From the NCBI GenBank assembly GCA_034359265.1, contig CP136893.1, forward strand, positions 44,465,501 through 44,529,500: a DNA stretch of 64,000 nucleotides. The letters run 5' to 3'. Positions 1 through 10,095 of this stretch are shown in pieces. The notes below the pieces were generated by a model. The model was not told where the DNA came from, did no database searches, and saw only the letters and a program-made list of their open reading frames with translations. Source of the stretch: Canna indica. Its lineage: Eukaryota; Streptophyta; Magnoliopsida; Zingiberales; Cannaceae. Both the position numbers and the translations under genes were made by a program. How positions within the stretch are numbered: position 1 is the first letter of the stretch; each line of letters starts with the position of its first letter.

Positions 1-102
1 ACTAGGACACACTGTATGCCGACACGCTAGCAATGCCCATACAGTACCCCAATGTCCCTGAAATCGAAGTCAGGACCTAAACCACATGCTCTGATACCAC
101 TT
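1..102 (-). mobile_element. Internal 5' leader of a minus-strand Ty3/gypsy element (runs off window)
   Basis: This is internal sequence just downstream (minus strand) of the 5' LTR at 103-2602. It resembles the leader next to the LARD primer-binding site near 43,210-43,306: both share the words gacacgctagcaatgccc and gctctgatacca. The rest of the element lies left of the window, so its coding content is unknown. Confidence 0.7.
88..99 (-). promoter_or_regulatory. Primer-binding site (initiator Met-tRNA type)
   Basis: On the minus strand this reads TGGTATCAGAGC, the usual plant retrotransposon PBS complementary to the 3' end of initiator Met-tRNA. It lies three bases from the LTR terminus, as expected for minus-strand cDNA priming. 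It fixes the orientation: the LTR at 103-2602 is a 5' LTR read on the minus strand. Confidence 0.85.
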
Positions 103-2602
103 TGTCACACCCCAATTCCACAATAGTGTGATCGTCCAGGGTATGCAAGCATACCCTGAAGCCTAACTCAAATCACAACCACAGAAACAAAACAAACTAA
201 CCACATACCACATAGACAAAACAAAGTTTATATTTTAAACTCCAACCACTAACAAAGGTTATAAAACAAAACAAATTTATCCTTTGTTAAAGAAATCGTG
301 GAAACATGAATGTTCAACCGAAACAAACTTTAAATAATGTTTGAAACAATAAATGAAATAAAGAATCCATGAATGAAATAAAGTACAATAAATCTCGATA
401 CAGGACTCTCGTTAAACCTGACCACTACCCTAACTCTAACTTCGACTTGTCACGAGGTCAGCCCTGAACCTGCCGCACCCAGCTGCGCTACTCAGACACT
501 CCAGTGCTACTACTGGTTCTGACCTGGTGCTACAAAAGACAACAAACAAAAAGAGAAGATAAGTCCATATTGGACTTAGTGAGTAGCTCGGTCCTGAGCC
601 TACCACAGTCCACGGTCAATAGTTATATGGAAAGCATAATAACCACATAATAATTAATTTCACAACACAATGAACAATACTTAAATCCAGGATTAAATTC
701 TTTATCTATGTAACCCAAAGCAATCTGCACATAACCCATACAGAAAAAAACCACATATTCGCACAAGTATATTTCCAAACAATATGAGTCGGTCACTAGG
801 ACATGCCCAGTGAGCTTCCCGCCCATGATTCCTGAGGGCATACCATCTAGCCTCAGTAATCTCCAAATGGTTGGGAAAACCCTCCAACCAGTGCCACTCC
901 GGGTCGGTCGTCAGTGTGGCTCGCTAACGAGCTTCCCGGTCCACACCTCACCCGCTGATCAGCCCAACCAAACCCCGATCTCATCCACACACACAAACAT
1001 GTACAATAAGAAAATAAATGCATCAACCCATAGCATTTAATGTAAACCAATATTTCTACACCATATATTTCAAGTACATATTTCCTTACAAGAGCACACT
1101 TTAAAGATTTTCAACTGATGAAACATCTGAATTTAAAGATAATACCCGTGACACAACCCTCCCGCACAAGTAATCCCATGGTATTCTAATTCTTTGAAAC
1201 TTTACTTAACACAAGAAAAAGACCGTACAAGATAACACAGAATTATTAAACTGTAAGTGTATCCTAGAGCTTAATGTGTACTTTAATCTTTTCCGTACTA
1301 ATACAATATATCAACGGTAGATGCTAATCGAAAATGACAGAGGGAAGAAAGAGAAAGAAATAAAAATAAATAAGAATAAAGAGATCTAGGAGTAACTTAT
1401 CAACTCCTTGATGGCTACTGCACAATCTTTTTTTTTATCCATCTTAATCTTCCAATTGCTACTGCTACAATCCAATTAAACCAATGCTTAATTGGTTTCA
1501 TACCCCAATTACCATTTACCTGCACACTGTAGCACAAGGGAAGAAGTCAAACATATATAACTTCTTATCATCATCATGCGGCTACAAGGGAAACCAAAAA
1601 TAAACCAATTCCTTCACCCAAAGCTTAATTTTTCATTCACCCAACATTACCACCTACCACACTAAGCTTCTCTACATCCACATCCTACGTACTACCTACC
1701 TACAGGTTGCAGCCACCAGGAAAAAAAAAAAAACTGCAGCATGCCACTTCAAAATTCCAAGGTGTTCTAATATTAATACATCCACACAACACACTACTCA
1801 TACAATTAACATTTAATCACCAAGAATACTATCCACACAACCAAAAAAACAATTCAATTAATATAACTCAAAATAAAATACACTCAATTGCCGCAGGCGA
1901 TCACTGTGAAGAGGAAAATTTCAAAATTTCCAATGCTTGGTAATGCACACAAAGAATCCCAAATTTATTATAGGAAGGACATACTAAACCACCATCAAAC
2001 TCAATTGAGAGTAGGGATCAAAATCGTCAAGAAATTTTAGATTTCTTCAAAATATGGATCGGCAAGATGAGAGGAGAAATTAGGAATCTTGGGGAATATT
2101 TCACCACTCACTGGTAAAGGAGAATAGAATGGGTGACGCTCTCCAATGTCCTTGAGCCGATGATCACCGGCGTCAGCAACACCACCGGCGAGAAATCCCT
2201 CTTACGCCGCCTCCTCCGTCGCCTCCTCTATCGCCCTCTCAAGTATCGCCGCCTCTTCTTTTTTTTTTGACTTGGATGGGTGCAGCTGTAGCAATCGCAC
2301 CATCCAATAATTCTTTTTTTTTCTTTTTTTTTACTATTCTACCCCTCACTTAACCCAACCGCGACTTCTACCTAACTCGACCCACACTCATCCAATTTAG
2401 GTTTCGATCGAGTCGTCGGACTCGACTCAACTAATAACCCAAAACCTAAAATAAATAAAATAAAATAAAATACTAAACATGCGTAAAGGCCTCACCTTAA
2501 TTCATATTATCCGGCACTTCTTCCGACCCGCTCCGATACGCATCCACATCGTCCGACTGAAAATAATTGAATTAAATTATATAAAAATTTACGGATATAA
2601 CA
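103..2602 (-). mobile_element. 5' LTR of a Del/Tekay-like gypsy element
   Basis: The LTR is 2500 bp and, on the minus strand, starts TGTTATATCCG and ends GGGGTGTGACA. Both ends match the plus-strand LTR at 45402-54386, and the CA end matches the LTRs ending at 25515, 43307, 55729 and 60336. The PBS abuts its left end. The five bases after 2602 (taaat) should be the target duplication, but the partner is outside the window. A GTGAGTGG splice-donor-like word lies at about 2103-2111 (minus), some 490 bases into the LTR. Around 2300-2315 it shows the uninterrupted version of the site where CACTA B sits in the sister LTR. Small reading frames inside it are not genes. Confidence 0.85.
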
Positions 2603-2729
2603 TAAATTCATGTCGATATAGCAATATATGAATGTGATTGGAGCATAAGGAATATGATTTTAATAAGCATTTACATTTACATATAAATAAAAATATAGAC
2701 CGTATAGTTGACATTTTATTAAAGGGATA

Positions 2730-3165
2730 AGGGCAATAGAAGTCCTATAAGTTTTTTGTTTTTTGGACTGTAGTCCTATAAGTTCCATTTCGGTATTTTC
2801 AGCCGTATATGTTTGCTCTATAACACATATTTGGTCCTATCTTTAATGGTCTGTTAACTTTGTCAATATGGATATAACGTCGTTTATTTTTCGTGGACGA
2901 AGAATTAACGAACCGTCACAAATAGGACTAAATCTATGCTACAAAATAAACATATATGACTGAAAATTTTGAAATAAAACTTATAGGACCAAATTTGTCG
3001 ACGTGTATGAACAACATTATATCCACGTGGACGGAGAGTTAACGGGTCATCATGGATAAGACAAAATTTGTGCTACGTAGCAACCATATAGGACTGAAAA
3101 TACCGAAATGAAACTTATAGGACTTATGTTCAAAAACTTAAAACTTATAGAACTTCCGTTGCACT
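2730..3165. repeat. Long-TIR MITE, MULE-like
   Basis: The two ends are imperfect inverted repeats of roughly 70 bases. The left end reads GGGCAATAGAAGTCCTATAA and then GTTCCATTTCGGTATTTTCAG. The right end, reverse-complemented, gives GTGCAACGGAAGTTCTATAA and then GTTTCATTTCGGTATTTTCAG. There is no coding capacity. Long TIRs on a 0.4 kb element suggest a Mutator-like MITE, but I could not find a convincing 9-bp target duplication. Confidence 0.55.
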
Positions 3166-4552
3166 TCTATATAATTTCAAATTGGCATATCAAATTATTT
3201 GAAATTAATTAACCAATATAGTTAATTAATTATATCAAATTGATTTACCCAATTAAATTAATTATGCTTTTGCTAAAATTTACAAAAAAAATCATTATAA
3301 ATAAATTTAAAATTTGATTAGATGGATATTACATAATTATATCAAATTATAATCAAATTAGATAAATTGGTCTATTATCTTTATAATAAATTTAGTTAGT
3401 TACTTATTCAAATTTATAACTTAACGTAGCATGTTCACATATAAAAAAATTGGCTCCAAAATTTCATTAAATTAGGATTTTGAAAATTTTGAATTCCATA
3501 TTAATAATAATTGTGAAACGTATCGTAAAATCTTTAGAGCATTTTTAGAGCATTTTAGGATTTTTTTAAAAGTTTCATATACTAAAGTAAAAACAATTTT
3601 GAAAATATATCATAAAATATTCAAAAAAAAAACTACACAAAAATTTCAATTGTAAAAAAACCAATTTTTTTTGTGATTTTTTTTAGATTTTAGGATACAT
3701 TTTCAATGTAGCTTTTAGTTTAGGAAAAATGTAAATTACACTGACCTCCCCTTAGGTTTAGTAAAATTACACTGACCTCCCTTCTATTTGTCCAGGTTAC
3801 AATCACATTCCCTGAGTAATCTTTGAGTAATTTTTTTAGGAAAGATTTGTGTAATATTTTACAAAACTCATGGGAGGTTTGTGTAATCTTATTTCGTAAT
3901 AGGGGAGGTTTGTTAAATAAATGAGGCCGTGTAATCACCTCCCCTACGAAAAATGAATGATTCATGTTAAATAAAATTATACTTTTACTTTAATAGGAAA
4001 AAGAGAAATTTTATGCAAAGATAATTAATAAGAATAATATAATAATTTATTTTTATTAAAAATATTAATTTAAAATTATTAAATGTACTAATCAATTTAG
4101 AATATAATTTACCATGAATTTTTTTTTAAAATTCATTAAATGAACATAAAAACTACACAAATATATCCTGAAAGGGTGATATCTTATTTTTTTTGTTAAA
4201 TAATTTTACAAAAATATTTTTGAAATAAGTGGGAAATAACTCTAAAATGAGTGGGAAAAAATGTTTCATTTTGTACAAAAGTGTGTAACACATTACAAAT
4301 TTTGTTTTATAAAAATAAAAAATAGTAAAAATATTTCAAAAAAACTGAAATATATTTATTATAATAAATATAGATTTTAGTGGTTTTAAAATAAAATTAG
4401 TTAGAAAATCTCAAAAAAAATCCTAAAATATATTTTAAAATCTCCAAAATTCACAAAAAATAAAAATTATTTTTAATTTAAGATTCAAAATTTTCAAAAC
4501 CATAATATTTTTAAGATTTTGAAGGCAATTTTTTATATGGTAATATGTTTAA
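3166..4552. other. AT-rich non-coding spacer
   Basis: Apart from the fold-back element at 3726-3955, I see only A/T-rich sequence with short homopolymers and no coding frame or recognisable repeat terminus. Confidence 0.6.
3726..3955. repeat. Inverted-repeat element with repeated ATTACAC/CCTCCCC words
   Basis: The left half holds two copies of a unit resembling attacactgacctcccct, and the right half holds inverted versions (ggggaggt..gtgtaat). This gives a small fold-back element of about 230 bp. The 81-residue minus-strand frame here is a by-product. The family is not recognised. Confidence 0.35.
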
Positions 4553-5221
4553 GTGTTAAAAAAATGCAAAAGCAATCCCAGCATGCAGATCACACCTATA
4601 TCACTTCTACGGACGACAAATGATCGAGAAGACAAGGAAGCAAAGGAGGAGGACGTCAGCTTAGGTAACCTCGTGGACGAGGTTTCTTTCGAACCAAGGG
4701 GTAATGTAACGAGTTGTGGACCCCCTGAGTTGATTGGGGACGGTAACGTGGCAGCGATAGGTGGCTACGTTGAGGTGAGCAACAGAGCGGTGACAGGTGG
4801 CGACGTTGAGGTGACGGGACACTACAACAGATTTGTTAAATATCGACTTTGTAATTTTGACGTCTGTAAAGACGTCGAAATGTAAAATTATTTAAAAAAA
4901 TTAATACAATAAATTTTGACGTTTTTAATAGACGTCGAAATTTTTTCGACACTTGCCAAACATTTCGACGCCTGTCAACAAGCGTCGAAATATTTCGACG
5001 CTTGACAACAGGCGTCGAAATATTTCGACGCTTCACAACAGTTGACGGGCGTCGAAATATTTGACTTATCGACGTCGCATATAGGCGTTAGCAGACGTCG
5101 ATACATTTAACGTTTCGACGGCCGTTCAGCCGTCAAAAAAAATTTTAAAAAAATATTTTTAACATATCGACGCCGGTCAGAGGCGTCGATATTTTTTTTA
5201 AAATTTTTTTTAAAAAAATTT

Positions 5222-5650
5222 ATTCCGCCGCGCGTCGGAAATCCAGCGGCAGCTGATTCGCTGCCGATCGATTTCCGCCGCGTGGCGGAAATTGAGCGGC
5301 AGCGAATCCGCTGCTGCTAAATTTATTCTGCGTTCGGCGGAAATCGAGCGGCAGCGGATTCGCTGCCGCTCAATTTCCGCCGCGCGTCGGAAATCCAGCG
5401 GCAGCTGATTAAATCCGCTGCTGCTAAATTTATTCCGTGTTCGACGGAAATTGAGCGGCAGCGAATCCGCTGCTGCTAAATTTATTCCGCGTTCAGCGGA
5501 AATCGAGCGGCAGCGAATCCGCTGCTGCTAAATTTATTCCGCGTTCGGCGGAAATCTAGCGGCAGCGGATTCGCTGCCGCTCGATTTCCGCCGCGCGTTG
5601 GAAATCCAGCGGCAGCTGATTCGCTGCCGCTCGATTTCCGCCACGCGGCG
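5222..5650. repeat. GC-rich tandem/inverted repeat array inside the CACTA
   Basis: About eight degenerate units of roughly 50-60 bp combine a GCGGCAGCGAATCCGCTGC core with ATTTATTCCGCG and GGCGGAAAT words. Many units are self-complementary around the core, so the array can fold. Overlapping open frames on both strands come from the repeats and not from a gene. Confidence 0.7.
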
Positions 5651-6136
5651 GGTAACGGACGGGCGAGCGCAATCACACGCGCTCGCCGAGGCAGGAGGCG
5701 GGAGATTTCCCGCCTCCTTAAATTTTTTTTAATAAACTTATAATTTTTTTTTAAAACATATTTTATTTATTTATATTCTTTTATATTGTTCTCTTCTTCC
5801 TTATTCTTCTTCTTTCTTCTATCAGCCCCGATAGAAGGCGCGTAATGGAGGCCTCTCGCAGCCCCGATGCAGACCTCCAGCCGCTGCTTCCATGAGAGCG
5901 GAGGGTGGCCGGCGCTGCCGTCCGAACCGATTCCTCGAGCCCCCCTTGCTGCAGCTGCTGCTCATGCAGCTGGACTAGCTCACGTGTAGAGGCCTCTTCT
6001 CCCACTCTGGCCGCTGCCTCCTTCGGCAGAACATCGTCACCGCTGCTGCCAACGTCAAGGCCCCACTTGGAGCCGGCACGGGGGAAATCGGGCAGGCGGA
6101 AATCGAGCAGGAGCCGGCACGACGGAAATATAAAAC

Positions 6137-6347
6137 GTGGTCGTCTCCTTCAAGATCGGCCTGTGGTTCTGGATGAACAACTGCCACTCGCTCATCACCT
6201 CCGGCCAAGGGTTCGGGGCGACGATTCGGGCGATCAACGGAGCTCTCGAGTGCGACGGCAAGAATCCGACGACGGTGAACGCTCGCGTTGGGTACTGCCT
6301 ACTGCAGCCAGTTTGGCGTTGACCCTGGGAATGATCTCATTTGTTGA
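6137..6347 (+). pseudogene. GH19 (class IV-like) chitinase C-terminal fragment captured by CACTA
   Basis: The first frame reads GLWFWMNN, then [16 protein letters not shown], then [11 protein letters not shown], which is the signature C-terminal block of plant glycoside hydrolase family 19 chitinases (hydrolysis of beta-1,4 chitin chains, usually secreted). A frameshift near 6297 moves the last part into another frame, where [11 protein letters not shown] and a stop at 6345-6347 follow, matching the native C terminus. The catalytic N-terminal part and signal peptide are absent. The fragment lies wholly inside the CACTA at 4820-6876, so it was carried there by the element. It is non-functional as a chitinase. 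Whether it is transcribed from the element is unknown. Confidence 0.85.
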
Positions 6348-6573
6348 CTTTTTTTAGTTAGTGCAGCCAGTATAATAAGTGAGATTGTTGAATATTTAAT
6401 TTATCGAATAAAAAGTTTGCCCGAGAAATTAATTCATATTTAGTGCTTTTCTTAATTTTTTTAAAAATATATATATATACATACCGACGCCTGTTAGAGG
6501 CGTCGGTATGTTTAAAAAATATTTTTTAAAAAATAAATTTTTTTGACGACGGAGCAGACGTCGAAATGTTAAA

Positions 6574-6730
6574 CATTTCGACGCCTGCTGATGCCAATAT
6601 GCAGGCGTCGATATGGCGGACATTTCGACGCCTGCTGACGCCAATATGCAGGCGTCGATATGTTGGACATTTCGACGCCGGCTGACGCCAATATGCAGGT
6701 GTCGATATGTCGAACATTTCGACGCCTTTT
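6574..6730. repeat. 47-bp palindromic tandem repeats, subterminal region
   Basis: Three full 47-bp units and a partial fourth each contain CGACGCCTGC, a 12-base spacer and GCAGGCGTCG, so every unit is itself a hairpin. They lie in the right subterminal region of the 2.06 kb CACTA, the region normally bound by the TNPA-type protein. Confidence 0.75.
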
Positions 6731-7190
6731 TGGACGTCGAAACGTACATTTAAGCGGCCGTCGCGTTCCACTCAATTTCGTCGTCTTTGTTGACGTCAAT
6801 ATGTTAATTTCGACGGTTGTTGACGTCGAAATATTAACTTGTTCTGACGTCGAAATACCACTGGTTTGTTGTAGTGGGAGGAGGCGAAGAAGTTGATAAT
6901 GGTATCAGCGGATGCCATGCACACAACGTATCATCCGCTGAGAACGATGCAACAAATTCACAACGTAGAGGTGGACGGGTACGTCGCATGCCACGATGGC
7001 TCGAAGGTTATGAGTTGTATTTGGCCATTATAAAAGGGCCCAGTTAAGATGTAAATACTAGGCTGATAATAAATCAAATTCCTCGCTAATCCACTCTCTA
7101 TCTATTCTTTTCCTTCTCGTCTGCTACTTCTCTGTTTCTTCCTCCTTCGTCTCGACATCATCGACTGATGTTACTAGCAAGCGTGTAACA

Positions 7191-7701
7191 GATTGTGAGA
7201 GAGAAGAATTAAGTTGCATGTGAGATGAACCGCATGGGAGAGAGAGAAGTAGTAAATTACTTTACATGCGTGGGAGAGAGTGGGAGAGAGAAAATTACTT
7301 ACATGTGTGGGATTAAATTTTGGAGGAAGTTAGGAGACGTGGACTTCTGATGAGAGATCATATTTAAATATATTTAAAATAAATAAATATGAAAATATGC
7401 AGTCAAACGGAGGTAGGATTTAATTATGGAGGAAGTTGAGGGACGTGTACTTGTAAGATGTATTAAACCATATTTAAATATATTTAAAATAAATAAATAT
7501 GAAAACTAATTTAAATTTCGAATTAAATTTAAATTGACCGTTACAATTAGAATTAATAATAATATAATAATGCAAAATGATTCATTGTTGCATTTAAAAA
7601 TTCACAAAATTACAAAATATTAAAAAAATATTTAGAAAATCACAAATTTTGTAAAGTAGCCATGTCATCGAACTTTCAATATGAATGTTACTTTTATATA
7701 T
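7191..7701 (-). repeat. GA-rich 5'-type flank of a Helitron-like element, with internal duplication
   Basis: The stretch is GA-rich (gagagagagaag), then AT-rich, and ends in ttttatatata just before the terminus at 7702. The same order recurs left of the termini at 10,070, 13,521 and 32,552 and before 37,250. A roughly 95-bp direct duplication (ggaggaagtt..aaataaataaatatgaaaa) covers 7320-7395 and 7415-7506. No gene is seen. Confidence 0.4.
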
Positions 7702-8424
7702 ACTAGTCGAGAATCCGCGTGTTGCGCAAATATATTTAAATAACTATAATTTTAATAAAATAATGAAAAAATAGTGATAAGAAAAGATTGATGACGTTAA
7801 CATGAATTAATATACAAAAGCAAATATATTTAATAGCAAACCTGTAAAATTGAGAATTTGAACATATATATTACAACCAGTTGTCTATACCACATAAAAA
7901 TTTTACAATATTCACATATACATGGCAATTGTCCAAAGTTTAAGGAAAGTTAATTTTGTTTGATAACTCTTAAATATCATCATCTTCATTTTCTTCATTC
8001 TCATATATCATAGTAATTTTCTTTTTTTCTAATTTTTTTGTAACATGAACTTCATCTTGAGATTTATCTTCAACTTCTTGTTGTGATTCATTGGCCAATC
8101 CTGTCTTCATTTTGAGTTTTTTGTTTTCCTGTTAAAAAAAATGAGAACAAAGAAGTTATAGAATATAAAATGTAAAGTAAATGTATATAAAAAGATTGAT
8201 TTATACATATTTACCTGCTTAGTTGGACTGTTAATGTTTTGAAAATTTGGATCAACCTTTGTATCATTTTGTTGTATGCCTTCAACATGGTCATTAACCT
8301 TCAAAACAGTGAAGATTTCTTTTTGTTGTTTGAAATAATAATAATAATAATAAATAGTAGTAGTACATGGAGATGTTGTGCATGGAAGGAAAAAAACATA
8401 AAATTACACACCTGATTGACGAAT

Positions 8425-8885
8425 GCACCGAAGAAGACAATAGAACACAGTAGAACACTTGTTTCAAGGTAGAAGACATTACATTATTGATAGTAAATTT
8501 GCAAAAATAAAAAAGAAGCTAAATAGCACAAACATGCAAAAAAGGAGAGAAAATGGCATGCAAGGAAGAAGAAGAAGAGGGAGTTGTGCTAAATTTGCAT
8601 TCGAATGAAATATTGCAAATGAACTGGAAAAGTAAAAAAGAAGCTAAAAGGAATAAACCTGCAGAAAAGAGAGACAATGCCAAGGGAAAAAAGAAATCTA
8701 TTTGCACCGAAGAAGACGGTAGAACACCTGTTTCAAGGTAGAAGACATTATATTATTGATAGTAAATTTGCATAGAACACATGTTTGAAGGTAAAAGACA
8801 TTACATTATTGATAGTAAATTTGCATTCGGATGAAAGGGTGAAAATGAAGAGGAAAAATAAAAAAGAAGCTAAAAAGTACAAACA
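8425..8885. repeat. Short dispersed direct repeats
   Basis: The word gaagacattacattattgat with following agtaaatttgca occurs three times (about 8470, 8740, 8797). A caccgaagaagac..agaacac segment occurs twice. The arrangement looks like partial duplication within the Helitron-like element. The small open frames here are not convincing genes. Confidence 0.6.
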
Positions 8886-9082
8886 GCCTAATAATTAATT
8901 AGTTGTTCTCCCATTCACCATTTTAAATGCTAATTAAGATTAATTTCTTGTAGTAACAGTTCACTGAGAAAGGCTTTTCCTAACTCGTCTTCTTTCTGCT
9001 AACTTAAATTAATTCACTCTTCAATTCATATGTATGTTATTATATTGGCCGCTCGGGGCTCGATGAGTTCTTTTTCTTTCAT

Positions 9083-9508
9083 TTGATGGCATGGCCGGCG
9101 CCACATGACAACAACACTACCAACCTCTTTTTCCTCATCTCCTGTTCGTCGCCTTGCTCCTCGTCGGCGCCTCCCGTCATCTCTACTTCTTCTTCATATG
9201 TTATTATATCTCCTCCAAGAAGCAGCCTTCCGATAAAAATAGCGGAGCGTGGATCGTCAACGTCGCTCAACGCCACGGCAAGTATATATTTAATTATCTA
9301 TTTTTATTTTTGTCTTGGAAAAATAATTAGATATTATAGGATTCAAAACCAAATGGTAAAAATTGTAGAAAAGTACGACTTATTTACGGGGGAATGGATT
9401 CCAAATACTTCGAATCCAGCCTACGACACCAATTGTCCCTTGATAGGAATGGCGCAGAATTGTCTGGTGAATGGACGACGACATACAGACTATTTGCCGA
9501 GTGGATGA
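9083..9508 (+). pseudogene. TBL/PMR5-family (trichome birefringence-like) fragment
   Basis: The second half of this frame (from about 9360) reads KYDLFTGEWIPNTSNPAYD, then CPLIGMAQNCLVNGR. This is the PMR5 N-terminal domain layout of plant TBL proteins (CDLF.GEWV..P..Y....CP.I...QNC...GRPD). TBL proteins are Golgi polysaccharide O-acetyltransferases of the plant wall. Here the first Cys of the domain is Tyr, the frame stops right after the domain, and the esterase GDS region is missing. The upstream Ser/Pro-rich part (9083-9290) could be a degenerate N terminus, with gcaagtatat after it resembling an intron. It lies inside Helitron-like H1, antisense to the element, and looks like a captured dead fragment. 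Confidence 0.6.
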
Positions 9509-9672
9509 AGGCAATCGAGCGAGCGCATCCAAGATGCAAACACATGCAAACTAAGGGGATGAGGATGATCTACTGAAATTTTGTTTGAGCACAGCAAAGA
9601 ATAAGAAAGAGAATAAAGGCAAAGAAATAGAAGAAAGAGAAAGAAAGAGGAGAGAAGATTCAAGCCCAAGTT

Positions 9673-9966
9673 GTGCAGCTATCTAATTCTAACATATCTA
9701 AATCATGTGGTGCAATGCCAAGAAGAAGAAGAAGAAGTCATAGAAGCTTGAGAAATTACCTCAGAAAGACACAAACATCAATTCCAGCAATTCCAGGAAG
9801 CACTGTTGCGGAAGGAAATTTGCAGGGTGAAGAGGGAAGTAAATTAAAATATAGAAAACTCCCATGTAAATTAAAACATGCAAACCCACTTTCTCCACGT
9901 AAATTAAAATCTACAAACCCACTTTCTCCGCTTCATCCTTATCTTTGGAAAATCTTGAAAATATAA
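9673..9966 (+). CDS. Doubtful 97-residue frame, unrecognised
   Basis: This is an open frame with a basic MPRRRRRSHRSLRNYLRK segment and a duplicated PRKLK..NPLSP peptide caused by a short direct DNA repeat (9885-9940). I recognise no family, see no promoter or introns, and it lies in a Helitron-like element. It is probably not a gene. Confidence 0.15.
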   Translation: MQLSNSNISKSCGAMPRRRRRSHRSLRNYLRKTQTSIPAIPGSTVAEGNLQGEEGSKLKYRKLPCKLKHANPLSPRKLKSTNPLSPLHPYLWKILKI

Positions 9967-10095
9967 AATATAATTTTTTTTGAAAATTGTGAATGTGCCG
10001 TGTCAACACAATGGCCTTTTGAAGGTGCCGCATCTCTTCTTTGTATGTTGCTTATATATATACAAGTAGACTAGTCGAAAACCCACGTGTGTAAT

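Larger units (their letters stand above)
4820..6876. mobile_element. Non-autonomous CACTA element carrying a chitinase fragment
   Basis: The element begins CACTACAACAG and ends TTGTTGTAGTG, an inverted terminal repeat of the CACTA superfamily. It is flanked by the 3-bp duplication GGA at 4817-4819 and 6877-6879. Subterminal regions are packed with direct and inverted copies of GACGTCGAAAT, the expected layout for transposase-binding repeats. No transposase is encoded, so movement would need a trans-acting CACTA enzyme. The TIR differs after CACTAC from the CACTACTAGAAA ends of CACTA A and B, so those are probably not its helpers. The interior carries GC-rich tandem repeats and a GH19 chitinase exon fragment. 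Confidence 0.9.
4553..7190 (+). mobile_element. Truncated Ty3/gypsy remnant: end of pol plus 3' LTR, split by a CACTA
   Basis: The frame from 4553 contains MQITPISLL, matching IQVTPIALL near the pol C terminus of the intact gypsy element at 26201-31415. A TG start at about 4705, behind aaccaaggggtaa, looks like a polypurine tract plus LTR start. The reading frame continues into the LTR and resumes after the CACTA at 6877, ending in a basic RRMPRWLEGYEL-like tail, comparable to RKWPRHLQDYITY in the intact element. A TATAAAAG box lies at about 7029-7036, and the LTR probably ends at a CA near 7190. About 150 bp of internal sequence survives. The right boundary is uncertain and no TSD was found. 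Confidence 0.6.
7702..10070 (-). mobile_element. Helitron-like element H1 (non-autonomous, minus strand)
   Basis: The 3' end on the minus strand is a GC-rich hairpin (TTGCGCAACACGCGG) followed by ATTCTCGACTAG and T, the Helitron pattern of hairpin plus CTRR before T. The 5' end is inferred at 10,070, where the minus strand reads TCTACTTGTATATATATAAG directly behind the CTAG of the next element. No Rep/helicase is encoded. The element holds a TBL/PMR5 fragment and several internal repeats. The 5' end is less certain than the 3' end. Confidence 0.5.

Noticed and set aside
88..99. tRNA gene
   Set aside because: Only 12 bases complementary to a tRNA 3' end, next to an LTR. It is a PBS, as at 43292-43303. 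No cloverleaf is present anywhere that I checked.
5905..6357. 150-residue plus-strand frame over the CACTA interior
   Set aside because: It is a shadow of the GH19 fragment in the wrong frame plus GC-rich repeat sequence.
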